The notes: generated by a model from the sequence alone, not told the origin. Counted from the first letter of the stretch, positions 22,321 through 35,109 are shown. The stretch: 64,000 nucleotides of DNA from Eucommia ulmoides (GCA_016647705.1 JAENRU010000084.1:396001-460000), one strand, 5' to 3'. Numbers and translations: made by a program.

Positions 22321-24056
22321 AAATAAAAATGTGAATGTTCACGACCACATATATTTTAGAGAGTATATTTGAAGTAAACTATGAAGAAAAAAAATATAAC
22401 AAAAAATTATTCTTTAAAACACATATGAGGGTTAAAATGCAAATCAGAAATACATTTGATCAGATTATGCACTTAGATTTTCAAAAGAAAGAAATAAAGG
22501 AAGTTTTGGTTGGATCCGCCTTCGGGTTTTCCACGAAAAACTCGTGCTTTCCACATTGTTTTGTCATTTATTTTTATCTTGATCAATATTTGTGGGTATT
22601 AAAATTAGTAAGTCAAAAAATAAAATCTAATTAATTGTTGAAATTTCTCAACACTATGTTGTACATTAAGTTATATATGTAATTTCAATACTCCATTCAA
22701 ATTACGAACTTGATCCCCTTAAAACATCTTTCTTGTTTAAATGATGAATTGCTCAATCCAATGTCCCTAAAATCAGTCACAACGCAGTTCACAAAATATA
22801 TTACTACTATTATTAGTGAAAAGAATCTCAAAATATATTACCAATATCTACACAGATGTAGAATGATTGAGAAGCCGTCCGACCTTAAAGTTTATATTTT
22901 TCAATTGCTGTGAATTACCACTAAGTAATGTTTTAACTTTCTATGTACCAATCAATACCAATTAGTTAAAATTGAACCAAAAACTCCCATCCTCATTATT
23001 TTTTGAACTGATTAGTCTCATTTTTAAAAAAAGCGTACATGTTAAATTACCAATTTGCCCCTATTCATTTTAACCCTACCATCTCTTCCAAACTCACATT
23101 CTCTCTTCCGTCCCCAACAATTTCCCCCATCTACATCGCCGCCGCTTCACCGGCAATGAACACCCTCCCCCTCTGTGTCACCTCCTTTTCGCACTCCCTC
23201 ATCGAGCGCTTGAAGCTTTCCTACAAGATCCAAGAGCACCTTCAGCTCTGCCACATTTAATTGCGCCTCCTCCGAAATTCATCGCCGGCCAAAACCCTAG
23301 CCTTCTAGATCGTTCGGTTCTAGATCCACGACTTGTTTGATGCTCGACCGGACAATTAGGTGTGCTCTAATCAGGTGCATTTAACATGTACGATTCGTTC
23401 GATGCTCAACCGGACATATTCCTTTTTCTCCGTACTTCATCACCATTTGATTATCCCATGATTGTCACAGAAGTTGTCTCTCATGTTTGGATTGAGTATT
23501 ATATTCAACACGCACAATATTTTGGTTTTTATTGCAAACAGTCATTTGGATTGATTAAAAGTTTAGGGATGAAAGCGTAACCCTATATATATTGATTAGA
23601 ATTAAAACTTAGATTATTAGTGGTCCTAATTGGATAAGGGGATTATTGTTACTATTTTAATTAAAAAGATAAATTTTAATTTTTCATAAATCAAAAATTT
23701 ATTTATCCAATGAAAGCTTCCTTAATTGGTATAATCAAGTGTATTTTATATATTTGATATTATCTACTTATATATGTGAATTTTGAGGATTGATTCTGAA
23801 CGTAAAATTGTTTGAGCTATGAGATTAGTTTTGTTTGGTTGTATAGAAAAATTAAATAAACTTTATTAGTAGCTTAATTAAATTACATGTGAACCTGGAT
23901 TTTGTTAAGTGGCTCGAATTGAATTGAATTAAAAGTGCATGATCATCGGAAGACATTTATACACATGTCTAGGGTTATTACATATTTTTTGTGTTGCATC
24001 TGAGCCCATTAAGTATACGCTTGTATGGGGCATTATTTATTTTGTTTATATATATA
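22320..24056. repeat. R2 and G segments, copy A
   Basis: Copy of the repeat block also at 2990-5240 and, inverted, at 59290-57360. It is interrupted at 24057 by the Helitron-like element, beyond which the same block resumes at about 28140-28345 (TAAACATACTAAATACGAAA onward). Confidence 0.6.
23039..23580 (+). pseudogene. G-segment gene fragment, copy A (unidentified)
   Basis: This is the best-preserved of the three copies. The first part has MNTLPLCVTSFSHSLIERLK then LSYKIQEHLQLCHI and a stop at 23260. The second part is an open frame (23386-23580) with MYDSFDAQPDIFLFLRTSSP, DYPMIVTEVVSHVWIEYYIQ and FGFYCKQSFGLIKSLGMK. The composition (codon-like GC, CTCCTCCG) suggests a 5' leader and first exon of a former gene. 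I do not recognise the family and the frame is not continuous. Confidence 0.35.
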
Positions 24057-24060
24057 CTAG

Positions 24061-24091
24061 GGCATAACCCGTGCCTAAAGGCACGGGCGAA
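24061..24091 (-). repeat. Helitron 3' terminal hairpin
   Basis: The inverted arms CCCGTGCC and GGCACGGG are separated by four bases and followed by the terminal CTAG at 24060-24057. Confidence 0.7.
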
Positions 24092-24949
24092 AAAAAAAAA
24101 AAGAAAAAAAAAAAACCCTATAAAAACTGATATAACTTCCCCTGTTTATACAACATTTTACAATTGTTTTATTAAAAATCAACAATAATTGACATTTAAA
24201 TATCAATATCTAATAACACAGATATTCGGCTATTAAAATAATACAACTACCAATCCAAATCTCATTAGTATTTATTTGTAGAGAATGTTTTTTTTTTTTT
24301 GTATATAAGTAACAATTGAACATCAATAATCAATTATATAACAATAATAGCGAACAATCGGGTCCCACAATCAGATAAAATTTTCAACTCTTTTTCCCAA
24401 ATAAGCACAAAAATAACCACACAACCAATAACTTGTATATAAAAATTTTGACATAACCCCATTTGTTTGTGCAACATTTCCAAATTCTGAACTCCTATTT
24501 TCAAATTAACACAACCAATAACTTCCAAACACGATATTAACCAATACAACTATAACAAACAAAATAAACACCACCAAAGTTTCGAATGAACAGTAACACA
24601 AAAAATTACGAATGAATAATAATACATACTTTGTGATATAAATTTGATAAACACAACTAATAACAAAACAACCAATAACGAATAAATATAAACTTAATTA
24701 AATAACACCACCACCCAAGACACTTAAGCCCACCATCCAAGGCTCCTAGAACTTACCTTAAACATATATTATCAAACCATAGATTAGCTTCATCAGATTT
24801 TGAAATATTTAGGATGTCACATGTATGTATATTGGCCAATGAGAGACAAACACAATGCACGTCAATTTTACAAATAAATAAGTTACTATAAAATTGCGGA
24901 CAATTTGAATTAAATTAAAATGAAGCAATTACCTCATGATTGTCCCCCA

Positions 24950-27850
24950 TCATAAGAATGAACAAAGAGTTGGAAAGAACTTACAGCAACAATAGCATTC
25001 TTCATCCTCAATCAATGCCTCTTTGCAGCTTCCCAACTCCCGGTTTCCATAAACGAACAATATGTTCATAAAAACATCCTTAAAAAAAAACAGTGTTGTG
25101 GCATCTGAGAGAAGGGCAGAGGAAGCGGTGGCGTGCTGGTGGCTAAGAGAAGACAAAGGGAGCGAAGAAGAGGCGGGACAGAGCCACCCCGACCATCACC
25201 ATCCAGATCCGCCCATTCTGATTTATAAATTTTGTTCGAAAATCTGAGATATAAAATAAAACATAATCAATCAAGGAAACTTAACCACCTAATTGTCAAA
25301 ATTGATCAGGAAGAAACCATCTATAATATAAATCATAGCACATTTTCTTAAGACCAAAGCTTGATCAATCAAAAACCAATTTGCATCTCTGAGTTTTCAA
25401 TTTGCCAAAACCAAAAGTGCGACGTTACTAAAACAGAAACAGAAACCAAATGCGACGTTACTTTTTTAGTTCGATATTTTAGGACTGAAACAGAAATGGG
25501 AACAGAAACAGTAAAGAAACAGAAACAGAAATGGGAACAGAAACAGTAAACAAAAAAACAAAAAAAACAGAAATGGGAACAGAAACAGTAAACAAAAAAC
25601 AGAAACCAAATGCTACCTTGATTTTTTTTTTTCGGATCAATCTTTTACGATTCATAAACAGAAACAGAAACAGTAAACAAAAACAGTTTAGAGTGAGAAA
25701 GAGAGAGAGGGGAGACCACCGTAGGCAAAGAAAGAGATGGATGAGCCTTCAAGAGATGATAGCGGCTTTGTGATGGCGATGGCGTGGCGACGATAACTTT
25801 GTGATGGTGTTGCTGAAGTTTTACAACAATGGTGGTTTGAGGTGTGCGATAGGGTGTTGCCATGGTGGTGGCCGCCTGCAAGAAGTGAGAACAGGTTAGA
25901 GAGCAAAAGGGAGAAAAATACCAACAAAGTTAAGTTAAACTCATTATATCAACAATGAAAAATAAGGTCGAATTGGAAGAAACAGAAATGCAACCACAGT
26001 GTTTTTTTATTGACCAAAGAACTACCTTTCCAGCTTGAATTACAGAAATGCAAAGAATTTCAAAAATAAAACATTGATAAAATGCAAAGAAACATCTTCT
26101 TCCAGGTATCATGACACTTGAGGTGGTAGTTTTCCATCACAGGGACCCAAAAAGAAATGCACCTTGATCGAGTTTGAAAAAAATCACATTTCAATGACAC
26201 ATGATTGTGAAGTGTCTAATTGGTTGCAGTCAACCTAACTACCATGGGCACAGTATGACAGACAACACATATGGCTAATATTATTTGCAAATTGGGGGGC
26301 AGTACTTGTTTTTCCCAACGTCAGTGCCAAAGTTGCCAACTGTGGATCCAAAGAATTTGAAAGAAACTTAGTGCGTGCATGTTTTGATTTTCAAAAAGTT
26401 TAATGTAAGAACCTAATACAAATCTTCACAACACCATAGCATATCTAGTGAGCAGGCATTAGCATCCACTTACCGAGTTTTAGGAAAAGAATATATTTGA
26501 CTGCCAAAACATGGTCATTTGGAATTCCACCACTGTTATTAAGGACATTATCAAAGACAGCACATGTAGATTTAATAAGCAAAACTTCTCCACCATCAAT
26601 ATGTAGCTCAAGATAATTTACGCAAAAAAAGATAATTTACATGATCATAGCAAGAGAGCGATTTCTGAATCCACTTCAAGGAAGGAAACTGAATGATACG
26701 TCAGCCAATAATGGGTGAAAAAGAAGACATGCAAATTTCTCAATACTCGACTTTCCAGTACAACCATATGATGATAGGAGCATGCATTAGAGCAAGTATT
26801 GTGGTTTAAAAACAATAACAGCAGCAACGAATAGAGCACATACCTGAGGTTTTGATCAACAACGAACTGGAGTAGAGCAACGAACTGGCTGGATTCTGGA
26901 GCAACAGCAACAAACTGGTGGAATAAAGGAATGAAGAATCTGGAGCAGCAGCTCATCAAACAGAGCAGCTGAAGAACCTGCGTGAACAAATGGAGGAGGA
27001 ATGAAGGAGTGTACTTGGAATGTGTGAAAGGAGAGTGAGAGAGAAGAGAGAGATCGTACCTGAAAGCAGCGGCGTTTGCTGAGGGAAATCGGAATGTTGG
27101 TGCGAGATGGAGAAAAAAATCGATTTGCGGTGATTGACGGTCGTCGAGAGTGCGAGGCGGGAGGCGGAGGTACCCAATCGAATGAGGGTTTTTGAAACCA
27201 ACGCCACCATCAGTGTCCCTACTCAGATCAACGCCACAATCGGTGTCCCAACTCAGATCAACTCAAATCGAGTGAGGGTTTTGAAAATCGAACAAACTGA
27301 AAAACGAAAAGCAGAGACGGAGAAGGAGAGAGAGAAAGCCGAACCTGGAATTTTCTGCAAGATAGGAGCATATGCCATTGATGAAGGTGACCTGATTGCA
27401 ACGATGGTGGTGATTTCTTACAGGCAGCACGACCGAGATAGAGAGAGCGCTTCAATTTTAAGGGTTTCGAAACCCAAAATCAAGAGAGAAAGAAACCCTA
27501 ATTTCATAAACCCTTAAAAAAAATCAAATTCAAACCAATGAATTTCAAAACAAAGAGGCTTACCAGGGAATCTGCGATATCGGGAGCGATTGGAGGAGTC
27601 AAGAGCTAAGCCACCGTGGATCGAGGGAGAAAGAAGAAATCGCGAGGAAGGATGACGGCGTGGATGCCGAGGCGATGACATCGCGGCGAAATGGAGCGGA
27701 GGTGGCAGTGGCGGTGGCGAGGGGATGGCGGAGGAGGCTGAAAGGGAGTGGACGGTGATGGCTATCGTCGGAAGTGGAGAGGGAACGCGAGGGAGGAAGA
27801 GAGAGAGACGAACCTAAGAGTGCCTTTCCCCAATCAACTGAATCAGTGGA
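24950..27850 (-). other. Gene-fragment-like cargo of the Helitron-like element
   Basis: On the minus strand, 27850-27560 has the composition of a plant 5' leader and first exon: CT-rich, then ATGTCATCGCCTCGGCATCC, then an in-frame run of Arg, Pro and Ser codons to a possible GGTAAGC donor near 27565. 27455-27258 (GRAACKKSPPSLQSGHLHQW) and 27210-26956 look like further exon or leader pieces. 25881-25645 follows a CTTGCAG acceptor. I recognise no family in any frame, and the pieces could come from more than one host gene. A direct repeat of CAACGCCAC(A)ATC(A/G)GTGTCCC lies at 27200-27250. Confidence 0.3.
25490..25680. repeat. Minisatellite of a GAAACAG-rich unit
   Basis: Three to four units of about 28-38 bp contain GAAATGGGAACAGAAACAG followed by an A-rich spacer. 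The open frames here arise from the repeat. Confidence 0.6.
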
Positions 27851-28076
27851 GAAGAAGACTCGGTGGTTCAGTAGTTCAGGCAGGCAAGGACAGGAACTGT
27901 AGATGATGGTAAGTGTTAAAACGTATGATTGATGGTAAGTGTTGAATATTATATATTATTATAGATAGATATATTATATAGATATGTTGTATATAGATGT
28001 TGTATATATCAAAAGACATCTAACGGTTACGAATATCCAGAGACATCGGACGGTTGTGAATGTAAATGAGCTGATT

Positions 28077-28078
<2 letters not shown>

Positions 28079-28143
<65 letters not shown>
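28079..28143. repeat. (TA)n microsatellite
   Basis: A nearly perfect TA run of more than 60 bp just outside the 5' end of the Helitron-like insertion. The original site was already a short TA run (5234-5245), so it expanded after or with the insertion. Confidence 0.9.
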
Positions 28144-28153
<10 letters not shown>

Positions 28154-28345
28154 ATGCATATTAAACATACTAAATACGAAAACAATAAAATCTAAAATCC
28201 AAAATTTCTCAAAGCAAATATTAAGTTGAAAGCGGCAGTATATCAGATATGCATCTCCGTGATATTCCACCGTTGGATTTGTTTGTGTAGGGATTCCATA
28301 AGCCTAAATTCGATCATTAGCTATCGCGCTGGATCATGTCCTAGA
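28144..28345. repeat. Continuation of repeat block copy A
   Basis: Aligns with 5246-5430 of copy 0 (TAAACATACTAAATACGAAA through TGGATCATGTCCT). No gene. Confidence 0.6.
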
Positions 28346-28379
28346 TTTATATTAATAGAAGTAGAAAAACAAAATAGCG

Positions 28380-30380
28380 AGATATTAAAACTATATGATT
28401 AGACCAAGGAGGTGAACACTTATTTATTTAGGATCATACAAAGATCATTGTGTATTTTTTAGTAGACTCCTCTTGATAAATCATAATTTCAAGGCATATC
28501 ATAAAAGGAGAACGTCGAACCCTATTAGATATGGTCAAATTGGTAATAAGTCACACTAGTTAGCTCATTTTGGAAAATGCTCTTTTTGACTGTAGCATAT
28601 TTACTAAATAAGGTTCCTATTATTTTTTTTCCAAACACATTATATGAGATATAGTGTGGGACTGTGGGCGAAAGCTGAGTCTCAAGTTGTTGATAATTGT
28701 TAGTCATACTCGTTACTAATAAGTTAGATTTGAGGACTCACTATTGTAGGTTTGGAATGAACCTACAGAAACTGTGGTACACCACTTTTATCAATGAATT
28801 AAACAAAAGATAATATTTTGGAGAAATCGTTTGTTAAAGCCTTCGACACTAATGAAAGTTCGAAACAGACTAGGTCTAACAACAATGTTTATTGAGGACC
28901 TTTTATAGTAAATACATGTAGTATAAAAATTCTTTGTACGGATGTAGGATATCCATATTGTCTTATCGATGTATTAGATAAATCAATCAAGTTGATGTGG
29001 AGTTAATTCTGTGGGTGTTAACAGACTTACTAGTTACAAAGGATATGACATTGGACATCATAAAGGAAAAATGACTATAAATTCATTGATGGCTTGTATG
29101 TACAACTAACTGAGTGTCGACAAAGATGGAAAAATGAACATACACAAAGCGAGATTAATGATGATGGGGTCTTGCATCGTCAAGAAATTGATACTGTATG
29201 GAACCTTGATGTCGATAACCAAGCTAAGGATCGTCAAGATTTAAATAACAACATTTTAGACAAAATTTACATAAATCATCTAAAGGGATTTATGGTTAAC
29301 GAAAGGCAATAAGTGTGCCAGTTGCAAATGTTCATTTATGGACTAAGGCATTACTTTCCTAATTCATAATATTCATTTTTGACAGGATAATCAATATTTT
29401 TTACGATGTTAGGAACAAGGAATAATCCAAGCGTGTACACTAACAGGATTTGATCAGCATAAATTTCTAAATTTATAGACAACATTCCAACCTTGGAATA
29501 CTATCTCTTGTAATAGTATAATTTTCAATAAAGATTACCATAAGGATTTGGAAAGAGCTTTTTTAATACAAGGTAAAACAGTTTTTAAGATCGATCAACG
29601 GATGCTTATTTTCCAAATCTCAGTACATCGAGTCGGCATGACAAATTGCTAATGAGTACCTTTGCCAGTCCATCATGTTATTTTTATTTTAGTAGTGTGA
29701 GTCCAAAAGACTTAAGAGATATAAAATGAGTAGGATTCCATATACATTGACAATTTAAAGTCTCATGTATTATGTGCTAGGTACTAGAATTGATATAAGA
29801 CACGCTATTTCTTTGACTAATGGATATCAATTTCATTTGGACTAAGAGTATTGAATTATAAGAAAATATATCCTGAAGTACTTAAGAACAAAGGTTAAAT
29901 TTCTGTGATATGAAGAATGAGAACATTAGATTGATGAATTCATGGTATTGAATTTAAATGTTTACATGAATAACTGTTAGTTTTCTTTAGGATATTTTCA
30001 TATCTTGATAGGTCAGGCCATTCGTGGGAGAGGTTATCAATAACATTCAAAACTAATATAGGGACTAAGTTTATTACCGCATTCGATGCAGTTTATAAAG
30101 TGTTGTTTAGAAGTTTTTTTAATGAACATGAGGCTAACGTTGAGTCACAATTCCTCAGTATTATGACAACTATTGGGTAAGGAACCTAGGTCTTGTCAAT
30201 ATCCAAACACTACCAGTGGTGCTTTCAGGTAATCATTGAAAGCTAATATATCTAATTGGAGATCAGTATGCTGAACGAACAACATGACACATCTACTTAA
30301 TTGGGCCCCTAACCCGACATAAGTTACCTGGATAAAGTATATAATACTTAATCGGGTTGGTTATAGTGCTAGTATGAGAT
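28380..30380 (+). pseudogene. Decayed Copia polyprotein remnant (integrase to RNase H)
   Basis: Translating piece by piece on the plus strand gives the Copia order. The integrase C-terminus comes first (near 28508-28590, RRTLLDMVKLVISHTS), then a linker (28590-28700). Near 29720-29815 is the stretch before RNase H (KMSRIPYTLTI, stop, SLMYYVLGTRIDIRHAI), then ILKYLRTKVKF near 29880, then RNase H (AFDAVYKVLFRSFFNEHEAN, near 30080). There are many stops and frameshifts, and most of the reverse transcriptase is missing or unrecognisable. It is clearly older than the Copia at 42556. The open frame 29094-29312 is a chance remnant. Confidence 0.5.
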
Positions 30381-31562
30381 TGTTGGGGATAAACCCTATA
30401 GACAATCCTAAACAGATTTATTTTTGTTAATAATCTCAAGTAACTAAATAATCAAAAAGAGAAAACTTGGTATTTCACCCGCCAACCAGATATTTTACAT
30501 ATGACCCTGTGTATATTATATAACTGTCAAGATAACTTGGTATTCGATTGAAAGACCATAACTTTATAATAAGATTAAAAAGGAGTAATATCAAAGACAT
30601 TTGGTAATTGAATATCCTAACATGTTCCTAGTCCAAGGATTATTAATTGGTATTAATAATTTGGATAGATTGGTGTGTGGGTTGTTTTTTCTATTGAGAA
30701 TCTTAAATATCAAATCCATTAGTCTAAGAAACTGGAACAACCACAAGGGGGCTTATTAAGTGATAATGGGTTCCTGAACGTAACTATACTTGATATTCAA
30801 TTTGGCTAATATTGCTTAAGGTCAAAATAGAATATCTGAATTGTAATCCTGCATGTGATATTTTGACTAGATCTATTGTTTGTCATGTTTATGCTCTCCT
30901 ATACTTTGACAATACTACGTTTTATAATCTAGCAACGAGACTTCAAAGGTATTCATGGGTTTAGCGGGACACACATGTGTTAATTCGATTATGCAAGAAA
31001 GGATCTATCACCCTTTTGCCAAAAGAGAATTGTCCTATGTGATCGAACTTGAATTACCTAAATCTTTCGCTAGATCAATATGACAATTAGAATGAGATTG
31101 TAATTGGTATCATAAAGTACATCATGGATCAAAAACATATGATCTTACTAGGAGTTTTGACTCTATCTCACCCTATTGGTTCTTCTAGGAATACAATGGT
31201 GAATTATTTACAAGTTTAGGGACCAATGTGCAATTAAAAAAAAAAAAAGAGTCCAGGGTTTTGAGCTAGACTTTATCTATAAATAAGGACTATACTTCAT
31301 TTTCACCTATGAGATCAAACAAGGCCGAATTTCGGCCGACCTTCTTCTCCCTCTCTCATGTTGTCACACCCCCACCCGGGGCCCCCATCGCCTGTGGCCG
31401 GGTGTGACGTTGACTCGATGAAATCTGACCAATTAACAAATGTACATGTATATTTGTCTGCATAATTAGTCCCAAGAATTGAACGTATGATATAGTTTAT
31501 TTTAACATATATATATACACACACATACACACATACGTACATATATGTACATATATATATAC

Positions 31563-31611
<49 letters not shown>

Positions 31612-31614
31612 CAT

Positions 31615-31671
<57 letters not shown>

Positions 31672-32796
31672 CATATATATATATACATATACATATATAT
31701 ATATATATGTGTGTGTGTATATATCCAAACACACACAATCTATTTTCTTGGGTCCCATTAATATAAATAAATATATATTGTTGTGGTATTTCCTTGGGGG
31801 ACCTGGTACGCGAAACAAGAGAGAGGGGTGAGGGTGTTGGGTAGAATACGGAAGGCAGAAAGGGAAGAAGACAAAAGAGAATTCCTATTAATTGTTAATT
31901 TATAATTTCAAGTAGAATTTCTAACTCTTTTAATATATGTATTTAATTTCCTGATTGTGCAAATTATGTTATTATTGTTGTTGAATTTTAATTGTTAAAT
32001 TCCATGAAATATTTATGATTACATGAAAATTATGTGAAAATTATATCAATGTGTTTATTTTGTCGCGTTAATTAAATGCACGTATTAGAAGGGGTAAGAA
32101 TTCTTCTAAGCATTGGCTCACAACCCTACAGGTTGATTGCAGAGTCGGTGAGAGCAAGACGACGACGGGAATTTTAGTTGAATTTCTATTTAAAATTGTA
32201 ATAGTTGTATTTATTATTTATTGTTGTAATTGGTAAATTCAATAATTATAATTTTCGTCGTCACATTGTAAATTAAGATATTTTTTATTAAAACGAATTA
32301 TTAAACTCTTGTCACCGTCGCATTATAAATTTACCAAATTTTATAGAATGAAAATTTGGTTAATCGGTTTTAATATTAATTTCTCGAAGGGGAGAAACCC
32401 TGTAGCAGCCCTAGGAAACTGGATAATTACATATGCTACTAATTTGATTCTTACTACCACCTAAAGTAAAAAAATCTATCTTAGACCTACTGATTTAGAA
32501 TAATATTCTTAGAAAATCAATAGGCACCATTCAATGGTGTTCTTTGGGTGGATATCGATAGAGACGAAATATTTGTAGCACTATTCAGATATTTTTGCGC
32601 TTGTGGGGATCTGATCTTGCAGCTCTTCGAAGAGACTTCTCAAATTAAGTCTCGAAAACTATCGGCTATGAGGATGAAGCACTGGAATAAGTATAAAGTT
32701 TAATCTTTAAGTTTATTTATTCTTTCATATTATCGCAGGCTCATTCAATCTTAGAAAATTAGTTGTGAAACTACTTTTATTGAAAAAAAATATATA
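30381..32796. repeat. LTR-like remnant with nested TGTCACACC element and microsatellite
   Basis: At 30373-30383 GAGATTG is followed by TGTTGGGGATAAACCC, as at a Copia polypurine/LTR junction. A TATAAATA lies at 31272-31279 in this LTR-like part. At about 31365 the sequence changes abruptly to TGTCACACCCCCACCCGGGG, a start typical of Gypsy LTRs; I cannot place its right end (perhaps 32280-32400). 32480-32790 reads like the R/U5 end of the Copia LTR. 31500-31710 is a compound TA/CATA/CACA microsatellite. Confidence 0.35.
31500..31720. repeat. Compound TA/CATATA/CACACA microsatellite
   Basis: About 220 bp of alternating purine-pyrimidine sequence, mostly ATATAC and ATAT units with TGTG and CACA ends. 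It creates several open frames of Tyr/Ile repeats on both strands that are not genes. Confidence 0.95.
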
Positions 32797-33594
32797 TTAC
32801 ATTGAGTTCACATAAACATAATTCCCTTCAATCATCACCCCCATCCAGTTGGGATTGTAGGACTACAATCGTTTGTCCAGCTCGGAGGGATAAGGTGGAC
32901 CCAATAAGCCTTCTTTGCAATTTTTAAATTCCACTCATGTTGCATCAGTAGGTTTTGGATCATTCTGCTAGATGTGTTCGGGTTCTTTCAAAGGTGTTAC
33001 CGAGTTGAAAGTATCAAGAACAATCATAGTAACATGAGATGTTACTTCCTCCACTGGGTGACTGATCAGCTGATGGTAGGACTTTAATACTCATTTATTG
33101 ATTCTTTGCAATTATTTTTTCGCCCTTATACAAGAACTATTGCTTTCCATAAAAGACTCAATTTCCGAATTTAACTAACTCCTGAATTCAAATGATCACT
33201 TACTATTGCTTTCCATAAAAATATCTACACTAACAAAAGCTTTGGAGTAAATTAAGCCAAGATTTTCTATAAAATATCGATGAACAATGATTACATTCAT
33301 TTATATTATGTGGCAATGTCGTTCATGACACAAATAAATAGTATGAGGATTGTTCTAAAAATAATAATAATTTGAAGTTATTAATCCAGAAGTAATGATA
33401 TTAAAAATTAAATTTAAAATTAAATCCGTTTAAAAAATAAACCCTTACATATATGTAAGGAATACTTCCCATCAAGACCACCAAGAGAGATAACATTAGA
33501 AGCAAATTATGTAGTAATAATTAATATTTTATGGGTAAAATAACAACACCATAACTTATTTTTATTTTGAAAGAAACAAAAATCAGAAACATCT
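32797..33594. other. Germin-like B 3' flank
   Basis: No gene. Aligns with 18430-18990 (copy A). The Moco-sulfurase-like fragment present beyond this flank in copies A and C is absent here; the homology stops at about 32797. Confidence 0.55.
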
Positions 33595-35039
33595 CTAGTT
33601 CCCTTGGAAGGGTGCTTGAAGATCATCAATCACGTTCTTGTCAACTTGGAATGCCTTGGTCAGAACATAAGGAGAGATTGGGGGTGTCGACCCAAACACA
33701 GCGTTAGCAATGGTTATAACCCCTGGATTTTGGCTACTTAGACTAGCAAAAGCGACTGCATTGGTCTTTCCGACATTGAATTGGAAATGGATGAGCCCTA
33801 TTGGGAAAACAAAGACATCTCCCTTTCTCAAGACTTTGGTAAAAAGGGTGTTAGTGTTATTCATATTGGAGGTGACAAAGCCGACAAAGAGGGTGCCATC
33901 CACGACCATGAGGATTTCTGTGGCGCGAGGGTGTGTGTGGGGAGGGTTGAGGCCGTTGGGTGCAAAGTCGATACGAGCAAAAGAGATGCCAAGAGTGTTT
34001 AGTCCGGGGATTTGTTGAACATTTACCGGTGTCACATTTGAACCAACCCGGTTGCTTGTGTTTCTAGGTTTGTCAAGTCCCGAATAATAGAAGTCACTGG
34101 CATTCACAAGCATTGGATTCTTGCATAGTTTTCCATTGACGAAAACTGCATACACACATATATAAGCATTTAGAATAGATATATTACACATACATGTACA
34201 TAATATTGCTCGAAAGATTTTAGTTGTCACTTGTCTCATTACTTTAAAATGATTTGTTACATGGTCTATAGTTTAACGATTAGGTGTTCTAAATGGTCAT
34301 TGTCATGTTATCTTTGATTAAATAATTTGGGCATATAGAAATATAGAAATCTACTCATAAAAATAATACTATTCACGAAAATAGGATAATTTCGACAACC
34401 GAACCGTCTTAAGCAAAATAATTTATTTCATTTTTCAATGGGAATGAAGTTATAGAATAAATTAACCAATTTCATAATTAATGGTCTGGTATGTGGTAAA
34501 AAATAGTACGTAATACATTTGTCGTACAAGAAGGACCAATTTATTGCACTATTTTTCAAAAAAAAAGTCAATAAATCAATACATGAATTGTCATAAATTA
34601 ATGTTTGATGGTAAAATAAAACACTTAAATTACTTAGCTTACTATTAGCTTATATAATATTTTCTCGTATAGTCGAAATAAAATATAGTTTAAAAATTCT
34701 AATAAACTAAAACAACTATATGTCTCTTTGTTTCAAATAAACAAGATGTAAATCTTATGCAACGATAGCTAAATGAAAAAATATAAAAATGAATTTATAA
34801 TTCTAATGTAATTCATTAAATTGAATAATTTAGACGACCAAACAGGTTTTTAGTAATTAAAATAGAAAAAATATATCAAAATTGCAAATTTATAGGGAAA
34901 TTAATATGAGATTCATACCAACATTCTTGGGATCATCAATTGCAACACAGAAGTCTTGCAGAGGACTCGGGTCGGAAGCGTAGGCAATTTTAGAAGCCAA
35001 TGCCAAGACAGATATAGCAAAGGTTAGGTAAATGGCCAT
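33595..35039 (-). CDS. Germin-like protein B (intact, two exons)
   Basis: Exon 1 is 35039-34919 (ATG in a GCC context, donor G|GTATGA); exon 2 is 34145-33595 (acceptor ATGCAG, stop TAG). The spliced frame gives 223 residues, the usual length for the family. Residues 1-21 are a signal peptide (hydrophobic core [17 protein letters not shown]), then [10 protein letters not shown]. The cupin core has box 1 PHTHPRATE (metal ligands His110, His112, Glu117) and box 2 [17 protein letters not shown] (His160). Cys31 and Cys48 are the expected disulphide pair. Family members are secreted, Mn-binding, oligomeric wall glycoproteins; some have superoxide dismutase or oxalate oxidase activity, which cannot be told from sequence. 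LINE 2 lies about 0.66 kb upstream of the start. The gene looks functional. Confidence 0.9.
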
Positions 35040-35109
35040 TTTATTTTATTTTCTTAGAATATGATTTGAAGAAGCTTTGAAGTGAGAAATTTGGGAAGAA
35101 CGGGTGACC

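Larger units (their letters stand above)
24057..28074 (-). mobile_element. Helitron-like insertion with gene-like interior (about 4.0 kb)
   Basis: On the minus strand the 3' end reads CCCGTGCCTTTAGGCACGGG (an 8-9 bp hairpin), 7 nt, then CTAG followed by T. The 5' end begins TCAGCTCATTTAC at 28074, after an A. A 5' TC, a 3' CTRR preceded by a hairpin, insertion between A and T and no target duplication are the Helitron hallmarks. The site is interrupted relative to the paralogous copy near 5225-5245, where the flanks are joined in an AT run. No RepHel helicase is visible, so it is non-autonomous. The interior has promoter-, exon- and intron-like stretches (see 24950-27850). Confidence 0.65.

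Noticed and set aside
25062..25247. Acidic 61-codon open frame in the Helitron-like insertion
   Set aside because: No recognisable motif, and the minus strand is the more exon-like one here.
29094..29312. 72-codon open frame that looked like an independent small gene
   Set aside because: It lies within the decayed Copia polyprotein remnant and is flanked by retroelement motifs in order.
31315..31818. Tyr/Ile-repeat open frames of 70-167 codons
   Set aside because: They are translations of the TA/CATA microsatellite.
33710..34018. Open frames antisense to germin-like exon 2 (also 19187-19485 and 62247-62545)
   Set aside because: They lie exactly opposite the cupin exon in all three copies and mirror its codon use; they have no start context, motif or splice pattern of their own.
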